This document shows positions 35,223-42,495 of a stretch of DNA of 64,000 nt, in pieces (the first letter of the stretch is position 1; each line of letters opens with the position of its first letter). Source of the stretch: an uncultured Acetatifactor sp. (GTDB lineage: Bacteria > Bacillota > Clostridia > Lachnospirales > Lachnospiraceae). A program made the position numbers and the translations under genes. The stretch is from NCBI GenBank assembly GCA_910588225.1, contig CAJUQT010000008.1, forward strand, positions 20,622 through 84,621, given 5' to 3'. The notes under the pieces were generated by a model. The model searched no databases. It had not been told where the DNA came from and worked only from the letters and a program-made list of their open reading frames with translations.

Positions 35223-36185
35223 TCATCCTGCGCTTCTGCAACATGGTACCCTGGCCGCGGGCACCGCCTGTGCTGCGCTGACCGTGTGCACTGACTGGTC
35301 ATCAAAAAAGATTTGAGCGCCGAAGGCCTTCAGCACATCTTTTTTCTCCAGGCCTCCCAGAAAAAAAGCCTCATCCACTCTCACATTCCATGAACGCATA
35401 GTACGAATCACTCTCTCATGTGCGGGTGCACTGCGGGATGTGACCAAAGCCGTTCGGATTGGGCAATTTTCCTTCCCCAGCTCTTTCTGTAAATCCGAAA
35501 GTTTCTTTAAAAAATGGGCAAACGGTCCTTTTTCCAGAGGCTCTCTGGCATGCATTTTCTCATTTTCCTCAAAAGCATTCAGGCCTTTTTCTCTGAATAT
35601 CAGTTCCGACTCATCCGTGAAAAGTACGGCGTCTCCGTCAAATGCAATCCGAATCTGACATGCGTCCTCCGTCCTTCCCTCTTTGCCGGCATCAAGCCCC
35701 GCCTGTATGGGAATCACCTGTGCCGGCCCACCGTATCCTTTGTGTTCCGTGCAGATAATCCCGGCCGCTATACCGCTGTCTATGGCGCTTTGCACATCAT
35801 CCTCATAAGCGGACAGAAACAAATCTGTGTGAAACGCCGTCAAATAAGGCGCCAGCGCCGCACCGCTTACCAGCACTGAGCGTGTGATACTCAACCCATA
35901 ATGTGCAATGGCATTAAACACTCTCAGGGAAGTATCCGGACTGTTCCGTGACATAATAATCACTTCCACCAGATCTTTGTTCTGGCTGTATTCATTCAGT
36001 TTAAGCAATGCCTTAATAAGTCCGAATCCTGGTCCGGGCTTCAATATCTCCTGTTCATGCTCTACCTGATACCTGCAATACGCTTCCAGTCCCTGCCGCT
36101 CAAAAATCTCATTTTCAGCTGTCAGATCAAACAATGCCCTGGAAGAAACGCCGATTACCATTTTTTTCTCTAATATATATGCCAT
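35223..36185 (-). CDS. cytosolic 5'-nucleotidase (cN-I-like family)
   Basis: A 320-residue protein resembling the 5'-nucleotidase family related to eukaryotic cytosolic 5'-nucleotidase I, which dephosphorylates nucleoside monophosphates. Visible parts are VIGVSSRALFDL at the start and EVIIMSRNSPDTSLRVFNAI. The HAD-like RIAFDGDAVLFTDESE segment and a late LVTSRSAPAHERV with FFDDQSVH are also present. The C terminus ends in an Ala/Arg-rich tail. Its stop directly abuts the longest possible start of the SfsA-MutY frame, so the two are probably cotranscribed. Confidence 0.82.
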   Translation of the reverse strand: MAYILEKKMVIGVSSRALFDLTAENEIFERQGLEAYCRYQVEHEQEILKPGPGFGLIKALLKLNEYSQNKDLVEVIIMSRNSPDTSLRVFNAIAHYGLSITRSVLVSGAALAPYLTAFHTDLFLSAYEDDVQSAIDSGIAAGIICTEHKGYGGPAQVIPIQAGLDAGKEGRTEDACQIRIAFDGDAVLFTDESELIFREKGLNAFEENEKMHAREPLEKGPFAHFLKKLSDLQKELGKENCPIRTALVTSRSAPAHERVIRTMRSWNVRVDEAFFLGGLEKKDVLKAFGAQIFFDDQSVHTVSAAQAVPAARVPCCRSAG

Positions 36186-36347
36186 ATGCCGCTCCCTTCC
36201 CTAACCGTCTGTCATATATGCCCGCTATATATAAATGACACCACAACATACATCATATGCCAGAATCGTCATAACAGTTCCTGTTTTTACCGAATCATAT
36301 ATTCAGCGCCATTTTAAAGGAAGCTCCAACGGCAATTCCCGTTTAAC

Positions 36348-37004
36348 TTATCTCAGTCGATTACATTCGTAACGCTCCAGTGTCAGCAGACAGGACCGCA
36401 AAGCCTCGTAGCGCTCTTCGATATCGCCATCATTTATCTCAATGTCGCAGGCAATTGCCATAGTGGTAATCATATCATCCGTAATTCTGTGGTGAAGCCC
36501 CGCCAGAATATTGAGCCGCTGCTCATAACTGTCCGCATCCAGAAACTCCAGCACCAGCGGATCGAGCGACAGTTCCTCGTCCATAGTCGAATCCATATCC
36601 TTCTGAGCGGCAGCCTTCCCGTTTGCTTCTCCTCCTGTACCAGTATGAATGCTATCCTCTTTACAGCGTTCCATTCCCATACCGGTCCATAAGACCTCCT
36701 CTTCATCCTCTGTATCTGTCTCCCCGGCTTCCGCATAAGCCTGCAGACGGTCTGCTCTATGCATGTCCGCATCAGGTCCCTGTAATTCAAAGCGAAATTC
36801 CTGCTTTGCGTCAGGATACTTTTCTATGTCCACTCTGCTCACAAACATTTCAAGCGGCCTTGCATAGGTCCTGAAATCACCGTAAAGCGCCTGATAGACC
36901 ACCAGTGTCTCTCCTGTTTCGGTATGTTCCGCGACAGCCGTTATCTGATACAAATTTCCTTTAAAATGCTTATATATCTCCTGTGGTTTCGGAATAAATG
37001 ACAT
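36348..37004 (-). CDS. DUF1653 domain-containing protein
   Basis: The first 75 residues match the small DUF1653 domain: KHFKGNLYQITAVAEH, LVVYQALYGDF and ARPLEMFVSRV. A linker of about 70 acidic, Gly- and Met-rich residues follows, then a helical C-terminal region (LVLEFLDADSYEQRLNIL) that occurs with this domain in Lachnospiraceae as I recall. No membrane segment or signal is present. The function is unknown. The 162-bp gap to the 5'-nucleotidase gene upstream and the promoter at 37056-37084 suggest its own transcript. Confidence 0.75.
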   Translation of the reverse strand: MSFIPKPQEIYKHFKGNLYQITAVAEHTETGETLVVYQALYGDFRTYARPLEMFVSRVDIEKYPDAKQEFRFELQGPDADMHRADRLQAYAEAGETDTEDEEEVLWTGMGMERCKEDSIHTGTGGEANGKAAAQKDMDSTMDEELSLDPLVLEFLDADSYEQRLNILAGLHHRITDDMITTMAIACDIEINDGDIEERYEALRSCLLTLERYECNRLR

Positions 37005-37055
37005 CTTCGGACTCCTTTCCGCCCACTGCAGTCCTGCGCAGGCATTCCTGAAAAG

Positions 37056-37084
37056 AGTATACCCCTATTTTTCAGAAATGTCAT
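37056..37084 (-). promoter_or_regulatory. promoter of the DUF1653 gene
   Basis: On the minus strand ATGACA (37084-37079), 17 bases, TATACT (37061-37056), about 50 bases before the start codon. Confidence 0.6.
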
Positions 37085-37183
37085 GCACTTCCTGCCATTA
37101 ATTTGCAATTTAATCTGCAAACCGGTAACAGTCCGGCAAAATCATTCCTCTGTCACCCAGACCAGACAGATTTTCCATTTTCA

Positions 37184-37585
37184 TTATTTCACATTCGAAC
37201 TGCCATTCAGGAATCTGTGATTAAATGAGCAGCCTTCATCCTCAAAAAAGATTCCTTCCAACTCTGCCATCAGCACAAGCCTGCCCTCGTCAGTCAGCTT
37301 ATCAATCTTGCCGTGGTGCACGGTCAGAGTGTATTCCCTGGCCCCGTCTTCGTCAATAACCCTGGTCAGCATGACACCGCTGTTGACAAAGCCTTTCGCA
37401 TCCAGAAACGATCTCGCCTCATCCACCAGTATCCGCTCCTGTTCCCTGTAATATCCTTCCAGCTCCTGTGTGCTCAAATCACTTCGGCTCATGGCAGTTC
37501 CCGCGCTGCAGAATACTGTAATGAATGTCAGGAACAAAACCATTACCGGAAATCCGCCTTTTCTCGTCCTTCTCATTTTCTTCAT
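37184..37585 (-). CDS. small exported protein, probably SOS-induced; function unknown
   Basis: A 133-residue protein with a basic N terminus and one hydrophobic helix (PVMVLFLTFITVFCSAG, about 13-29). The AGTAM stretch after it may be a signal-peptide cleavage site. The rest is soluble and charged, with LEGYYREQERILVDEARSFL and YTLTVHHGKIDKL. I do not recognise the family. The promoter carries two LexA-like boxes (37603-37660). Small membrane-anchored SOS proteins such as YneA or SosA block cell division, so that role is an inference worth testing. The start at 37585 has AAGGAG six bases upstream. Confidence 0.75.
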   Translation of the reverse strand: MKKMRRTRKGGFPVMVLFLTFITVFCSAGTAMSRSDLSTQELEGYYREQERILVDEARSFLDAKGFVNSGVMLTRVIDEDGAREYTLTVHHGKIDKLTDEGRLVLMAELEGIFFEDEGCSFNHRFLNGSSNVK

Positions 37586-37602
37586 CTCCCTCTCCTTCTC
37601 GC

Positions 37603-37660
37603 AGAACAAACGTTCTTATTTCCTTTTTCTTAGAATAAAACATTTGTTCGAATTTGTCAA
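37603..37660 (-). promoter_or_regulatory. promoter with two LexA (SOS) boxes
   Basis: On the minus strand TTGACA (37660-37655), 17 bases, TATTCT (37637-37632). The spacer holds CGAACAAATGTTTT (37650-37637), which fits the Gram-positive LexA consensus CGAAC-RNRY-GTTY. A second, palindromic box AGAACGTTTGTTCT (37616-37603) lies just downstream. The box centres are 34 bp apart. Confidence 0.8.
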
Positions 37661-37740
37661 CGATTTTTGACAGGCAAATTATATAAAATGATAAGGCCCA
37701 TAAAAGGCCCTCAAAAAGATGATTTTTCAAATTTACTGAC

Positions 37741-38049
37741 CTAAGCTCCGTCCCATTGGTATTTCTTCATATCCACATGTGTCTCATCCCGGAATTTCAC
37801 GCCTTCCTCTTCCAGCAGACCTCTCTGTTCGGTAAAATGCGGCGCCAGCCTCCCCGCGTGATTCACCACACGGTGGCATGGATATTTCCCGTAATATTCC
37901 GCCCTGCTCAGAACTTTCCCCACAAGCCTTGCATTCTTATCCCTGCCGATCAGCCTGGCAATCTGTCCGTATGTGGCCACTCTGCCTTCCGGTACCTCTT
38001 CCACCGCAGACAAAATCTCGTATATCAGTCTCTCTGTCATAACTGCCAT
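37741..38049 (-). CDS. alkyltransferase-like / methylated-DNA cysteine methyltransferase family protein
   Basis: A 102-residue protein of the MGMT family without the N-terminal ribonuclease-like domain, as in alkyltransferase-like proteins. EGRVATYGQIARLIG is the DNA-binding helix region. YPCHRVVNHAGRL keeps the active-site cysteine (Cys58), unlike typical ATLs that replace it. The ATG at 38049 follows AAAAGGAG. An in-frame GTG at 38196 overlaps the ogt stop by 4 bases, also with a ribosome site, and would add 49 residues, so a longer coupled form is possible. Downstream lies the SOS-box promoter. Confidence 0.82.
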   Translation of the reverse strand: MAVMTERLIYEILSAVEEVPEGRVATYGQIARLIGRDKNARLVGKVLSRAEYYGKYPCHRVVNHAGRLAPHFTEQRGLLEEEGVKFRDETHVDMKKYQWDGA

Positions 38050-38192
38050 ATCAGACTTCTCCTTTTTGCCCATATAAATATTTGTGTCATTCAACCCCTG
38101 TGTCCCCTGGTCTGCCTTAAATACTCGCGGAATTTCAGTATCATTTATGGAAATCCCACTGCTCGGACCTGCTATCTGCCATGTCCACACTC

Positions 38193-38726
38193 TCACAGTG
38201 CCGTTCCTTTCTTCGGGGCAAATAAGGAGGACATATTCACTTTCTCCAGAGTAAGCAGCTTTGCCTTTCTGTCAATTCCCCCTGCATAGCCGGTGAGACT
38301 GCCGTCTGTCCCCACCACTCTGTGACAGGGAATTATGAGCGAAACGGCGTTATGCCCTACGGCTCCGCCCACCGCCTGAGCGGACATATGTGAAAACCCC
38401 TTTTCCAAGGCAATCCTGCCTGCAATCTCCCCGTAAGTCATAGTATGTCCATAAGGAATGGTCAGCAGAATCTCCCATACCCTTTTTCGAAACGGAGTGG
38501 TCTTCATAGAAAGGGGCGGCGTAAAATCCGGCTCCCGTCCCTGAAAATAAATGCCCAGCCATTCTCTTGCCCTGTCAAATACCACAGTATTTTTTTCCTG
38601 ATGTTCTTCCGACAAGGCGGCCGCATAATATTTCTGGTCTACAAACCAAAGACCATTCAGTGCTTTTCCGTCACAGGACATTAAAATTCTTCCCATCGGT
38701 GACTCATAATACTGGATATATTCCAT
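38193..38726 (-). CDS. ogt: methylated-DNA--[protein]-cysteine S-methyltransferase (Ogt)
   Basis: Transfers the alkyl group from O6-methylguanine to its own cysteine, repairing DNA in a suicide reaction. The 177 residues have the N-terminal domain (YYESPMGRILMSCDG), the helix-turn-helix YGEIAGRIALEKG and the active site IIPCHRVVGTDGSLTGYAGG with Cys134. The length is typical. It stands directly before the second, shorter MGMT-family gene. Confidence 0.95.
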   Translation of the reverse strand: MEYIQYYESPMGRILMSCDGKALNGLWFVDQKYYAAALSEEHQEKNTVVFDRAREWLGIYFQGREPDFTPPLSMKTTPFRKRVWEILLTIPYGHTMTYGEIAGRIALEKGFSHMSAQAVGGAVGHNAVSLIIPCHRVVGTDGSLTGYAGGIDRKAKLLTLEKVNMSSLFAPKKGTAL

Positions 38727-38783
38727 TTCTATCTCCTTTCACCCTTCCGGGCTTGTGTCCTTTCGAATATTTCCTCTTCCTTG

Positions 38784-38948
38784 TCAGCGATTCAGACATA
38801 TCAATGCCATCTTTAGCTTATCGACCTTATCAGAAAACGCATTTCCCACAAACTCCAGACTGCTGAATACTGCATCAGTTTCGCTTCCGACGTATTTTCT
38901 GTGTTCTCCTGAACCAGCAATGTGTCCATGGAACACATTCTTATGCAA
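38784..38948 (-). pseudogene. possible gene fragment upstream of ogt
   Basis: In this 429-bp gap a minus-strand frame is open from 38978 to a stop at 38784. It reads like coding sequence: many RNY codons, and a peptide with VFHGHIAGSGEHRKYVG and FVGNAFSDKVDKLKM. The only start inside is TTG at 38948, without a ribosome site. The same frame continues open upstream beyond a single TAA (38981-38979) into the purC promoter. It could be the decayed end of a gene or chance. I do not recognise a family. Confidence 0.25.
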
Positions 38949-39057
38949 TTTTGCAAGACAGGAATCGCCCGCACTGCCTTACACGGCATACACCGCCTCA
39001 TGTAAAACAATTGCATGATTCCCCTGCAGAGGATGCTTTTTCTTACGCAAAAAAATC

Positions 39058-39085
39058 TTGCCAATTACAGGGAATCCGGTATAAT
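39058..39085 (+). promoter_or_regulatory. promoter of purC
   Basis: TTGCCA (39058-39063), 16 bases, perfect TATAAT (39080-39085) on the plus strand, about 70 bases before the purC start. I saw no PurR box or purine riboswitch in the leader. Confidence 0.7.
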
Positions 39086-39155
39086 GTAGATAGCAAGTCA
39101 GGCATAAGCAAAGCCGCAACGCAAAATTAAAGCCATGAATAAAAGGAGGCTAACG

Positions 39156-40031
39156 ATGAGTATTCAGGAGCTTAAGCCCATCAAAGCGGGCAAAGTACGT
39201 GAGATCTACGACAACGGCGACAGTCTGATTATGGTTGCAACCGACAGAATCAGCTGTTTCGACGTTATTTTAGGCAACAAGGTGGAGAAAAAGGGAACCG
39301 TGCTGACTCAGATGTCCAGATTCTGGTTCGATATGACAAAAGATATTCTGCCCAACCATATGCTGTCTGTGGATGTAAAGGATATGCCGGCCTTTTTCCA
39401 GACGGAAGAATTTGAAGGAAAAAGCATGCTGTGTCAGAAGCTGAACATCCTTCCTGTGGAATGCATTGTCCGCGGCTACATTACCGGAAGCGGATGGGCC
39501 AGCTATCAGAAGGACGGCACTGTCTGCGGCATCCGCCTTCCTGAAGGGTTAGAGGAAGCGGATAAGTTGCCTGAACCCATCTATACCCCTTCCACAAAGG
39601 CTGAGATCGGAGATCATGACGAGAATATCTCCTTTGAGCAAAGCATAGATTATCTGGAAAAGCACTTCCCCGGAAAAGGCAGAGAATATGCGGAGAAAAT
39701 CCGTAATTTTTCTCTTGCTTTATACAAAAAATGTGCCGATTATGCCCTGACTCGCGGGATCATTATAGCAGACACCAAATTCGAATTCGGCCTTGACGAA
39801 AAAGGCAGTATAGTACTGGCAGATGAAATGCTGACCCCTGACAGTTCTCGTTTCTGGCCTGCTGACGGCTATGAACCCGGCCATGGTCAGCCCTCCTTCG
39901 ACAAGCAGTTCGCCCGTGACTGGCTGAAGGCAAATCCGGATAACAACTGGGTTCTTCCGGAGGATGTGGTGAAAAAAACCATTGAAAAGTACTTGCAGGC
40001 CTATGAAATGCTGACAGGAAAATCATTATAA
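39156..40031 (+). CDS. purC: phosphoribosylaminoimidazole-succinocarboxamide synthase
   Basis: Ligates aspartate to CAIR in de novo purine synthesis. Diagnostic stretches are IKAGKVREIYDNGDS, VATDRISCFDVILG, ECIVRGYITGSGW and IADTKFEFGLDEKG. At 291 residues it is of the longer PurC type (about 290-300) rather than the 235-residue Bacillus type. AGGAGG lies six bases before the ATG at 39156. It faces the purB/purF-like genes with the acyltransferase gene between. Confidence 0.96.
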   Translation: MSIQELKPIKAGKVREIYDNGDSLIMVATDRISCFDVILGNKVEKKGTVLTQMSRFWFDMTKDILPNHMLSVDVKDMPAFFQTEEFEGKSMLCQKLNILPVECIVRGYITGSGWASYQKDGTVCGIRLPEGLEEADKLPEPIYTPSTKAEIGDHDENISFEQSIDYLEKHFPGKGREYAEKIRNFSLALYKKCADYALTRGIIIADTKFEFGLDEKGSIVLADEMLTPDSSRFWPADGYEPGHGQPSFDKQFARDWLKANPDNNWVLPEDVVKKTIEKYLQAYEMLTGKSL

Positions 40032-40082
40032 ATCAACAGCATTTCAGTCTGTGAAGAAACAGACTTTAAAAAGCAGTCAGTC

Positions 40083-40107
40083 CCCCGGCGCGTTACCTCT
40101 GCCGGGG
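40083..40107. terminator. candidate terminator hairpin after purC
   Basis: CCCCGGC (40083-40089) and GCCGGGG (40101-40107) form a 7-bp G/C stem with an 11-base loop between convergent genes. No T-run follows directly on plus; on minus a T-run starts about 10 bases later. Confidence 0.4.
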
Positions 40108-40191
40108 AATTAACTGCCTTCTCCTTTGTCTTACCCTGACCAGCTGCAGCAACCGACGCTTTAAAGGTATTTTTCATAAGGCAGATATCTG

Positions 40192-40938
40192 TTATCCTGC
40201 ATCTGCCAGCTCCTTTACCTTCGTCTTCGCATCAATAACCTGTCCGATTCTGGATTTCACAAGCTTTGCAATTTCCACCGTCCGCATTCCCTCATATTCC
40301 TCGTAATAAATGGGTTCCAGAAAATGTACCTGCGTTTTCACCTTGCGCAGAGAATTTATTCCAAAAGGTTTATAAGAGTCGATGATAGCCACCGGCACAA
40401 TCGGAGCCTTCGCCTTGACCGCACATTTAAAGGAACCCGCCATAAATTCCTGAAGATCGTTTCTGTTATTGTCATAACCTCCTTCAGGAAATATAATGTA
40501 GCGTCTTCCCTTTTTCACATTCTCTGCAATCTCCAGAATTGCCTTCAGCTGTGTCTTCATATCCCGTTTGTCCAGCCGGCAGCCCTCCACCAGATCAATA
40601 AATGTGTCCGTGATAGGCAGTTTTGATCGATAAGCATCTATCACCACGGTACATGGTCTGGGATGAGAATACATAATTCCCAGAGTATCGTATTTGCCCT
40701 GATGATTGGAATACATCACATAGCCGCCCTCTTTCGGCAGTCGCTCCTGTCCGGTGCTCTCCGTTTTGATACGGCCGTTATGCATCATAATGGATATACA
40801 TCTCCTGGCCATCCTGTAACGCCGCTCCTCCGAAAAATGCACTCTGTGCCGTTCAATAAAATGCGCTTTGCAAATATAATAAACGACACAGGGAAAGGAA
40901 ACCGCTACTACATAACATAACCTTAACACAACCAACAC
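40192..40938 (-). CDS. 1-acyl-sn-glycerol-3-phosphate acyltransferase family protein (PlsC-like)
   Basis: A 248-residue membrane-associated acyltransferase. The N terminus has one hydrophobic helix (VVLRLCYVVAVSFPCVVYYI). The catalytic NHxxxxD motif is SNHQGKYDTLG, and the second family motif is YIIFPEGGYDNNRND. Such enzymes add the second acyl chain to lysophosphatidic acid or a related lipid. It lies 50 bp downstream of the purF-like gene, so cotranscription with purine genes is likely by position only. Confidence 0.87.
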   Translation of the reverse strand: MLVVLRLCYVVAVSFPCVVYYICKAHFIERHRVHFSEERRYRMARRCISIMMHNGRIKTESTGQERLPKEGGYVMYSNHQGKYDTLGIMYSHPRPCTVVIDAYRSKLPITDTFIDLVEGCRLDKRDMKTQLKAILEIAENVKKGRRYIIFPEGGYDNNRNDLQEFMAGSFKCAVKAKAPIVPVAIIDSYKPFGINSLRKVKTQVHFLEPIYYEEYEGMRTVEIAKLVKSRIGQVIDAKTKVKELADAG

Positions 40939-40988
40939 CTCTTAATTACCTGCATTGCTCCGCACAAACATGCAAAGCAATGTCTTCA

Positions 40989-42416
40989 TCACTGTACAAC
41001 TTCTTCGCTGTCTTCCGCACCGTCCCAGCAGTAAGTACAAAGCCTGCTTCTGTCAATCCCCACGGCCGCAATCATATCATCCAGCCTGTGATAGCGCAGA
41101 GTGGTGAAATTCAGCTGTCTGCCGATTCTCTCCACCATCTCCGCGTATTCCGCCCTGTCAGGATCCGCATAATACTTCAAATCTATTTTCCTGTCCTCCT
41201 GCTCCATTTCCCGTATCACTCTCCTGGCAATCAAATCCATCTCCGAAGTAGAGCGGGAAAAATTCAGGTATTTACAGCCAAAGAGAATCGGAGGGCAGGC
41301 AGGGCGTATATGCACTTCCTTTGCGCCGCTCTGGTAGAGGAATTCCGTGGTCTCCCGCAGCTGCGTCCCCCGAACGATAGAGTCATCAATCAGAAGCAGA
41401 CTCTTCCCCTCTATCAAATCCTGTACCGGAAGAAGCTTCATCCTGGCAATCAGATTCCTCTGGGTCTGAATCACCGGCATAAAGGACCTGGGCCAGGTAG
41501 GAGTGTATTTGATAAAGGGTCTGGAAAAGGGAACCCCCGATCTGTTGGCATAGCCGATAGCATGAGCAATCCCTGAATCCGGTACTCCCGCCACAGTATC
41601 CGGCTTCACATGATCCCGGTCCGCCAGCAGAGCTCCGCAGTTATAACGCATCTTCTCCACGCTCACTCCCTCATAGGAAGATGAAGGATATCCATAATAT
41701 ACCCAGAGAAACGTACAGATTTTCATCTTCTTTCCGGGAGCTACCAAGGTGTGAACACCCTCCGGTGTCACCACGGCAATTTCGCCGGGCCCCAGCTCTC
41801 TGTCGGACACATATCCCAGATTCAGACAGGCAAAGCTTTCAAAGGAGACACAGAACGCCCCTTCTTTTTTCCCAATGGAAACGGGGGTCCTGCCATAACG
41901 GTCTCTGGCCGCATAAATTCCTTTGGAGGTCATAACCAATATGGTCATAGAACCTTCAATGACTTCCTGCGCATACTGAATGCCCTCCACCAGGTTGTCC
42001 TTCTGATCCAGAATCGCCGCCACCAGCTCCGTGGAATTGATATCTCCGCCGCTCATCTCAAGGAAATGCGCATGCCCTTTGGAGAACAATTCCTGTGTCA
42101 GAAAGTCCGCATTATTAATTCTGCCCACAGTGGCAATGGCATAGGTTCCATGGTGAGAACGCACCATCAAAGGCTGGGGTTCATAATCAGATATACAGCC
42201 AATCCCGATACTTCCCCGCATTTTAACCATTTCTTTGTCAAATTTTGTGCGAAACGGCGCATTCTCAATATTATGAATCGCCCTGTCAAATCCGCGTTCC
42301 CTGTCGTAAATCACCATTCCAGCCCGCCTGGTGCCCAGATGCGAATGATAATCTGTTCCGAAAAATACATCAAACACGCAGTCCTCTTTGGCTGCAACAC
42401 CAAAAAAACCTCCCAT
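40989..42416 (-). CDS. PurF-like amidophosphoribosyltransferase paralogue lacking the nucleophile Cys
   Basis: The 475 residues align with PurF. There is a class II glutamine amidotransferase N-terminal domain (FGTDYHSHLGTRRAG, INSTELVAAIL) and a phosphoribosyltransferase domain with the PRPP loop LLLIDDSIVRGTQL. The N terminus, however, is MGGFFGV where active PurF has MCGIFGV or a propeptide ending before Cys. The catalytic Cys1 is Gly, so glutamine hydrolysis should be lost. The phosphoribosyltransferase part looks intact, so an ammonia-dependent or different reaction is possible. As I recall, similar MGGFFG proteins exist in Bacteroides and Clostridia. No conventional purF is in the window. 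Confidence 0.85.
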   Translation of the reverse strand: MGGFFGVAAKEDCVFDVFFGTDYHSHLGTRRAGMVIYDRERGFDRAIHNIENAPFRTKFDKEMVKMRGSIGIGCISDYEPQPLMVRSHHGTYAIATVGRINNADFLTQELFSKGHAHFLEMSGGDINSTELVAAILDQKDNLVEGIQYAQEVIEGSMTILVMTSKGIYAARDRYGRTPVSIGKKEGAFCVSFESFACLNLGYVSDRELGPGEIAVVTPEGVHTLVAPGKKMKICTFLWVYYGYPSSSYEGVSVEKMRYNCGALLADRDHVKPDTVAGVPDSGIAHAIGYANRSGVPFSRPFIKYTPTWPRSFMPVIQTQRNLIARMKLLPVQDLIEGKSLLLIDDSIVRGTQLRETTEFLYQSGAKEVHIRPACPPILFGCKYLNFSRSTSEMDLIARRVIREMEQEDRKIDLKYYADPDRAEYAEMVERIGRQLNFTTLRYHRLDDMIAAVGIDRSRLCTYCWDGAEDSEEVVQ

Positions 42417-42495
42417 GTATACCTCCCTGTTGTCAACTGTCCTTTATCCGACTTTTTGTACTTCACTATTCTGAGGCAGAATGCCGCTTTTTACT

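Noticed and set aside
39086..39155. Purine riboswitch or PurR operator before purC
   Set aside because: The leader after the promoter is only about 60 bases and shows neither the riboswitch core nor a PurBox.
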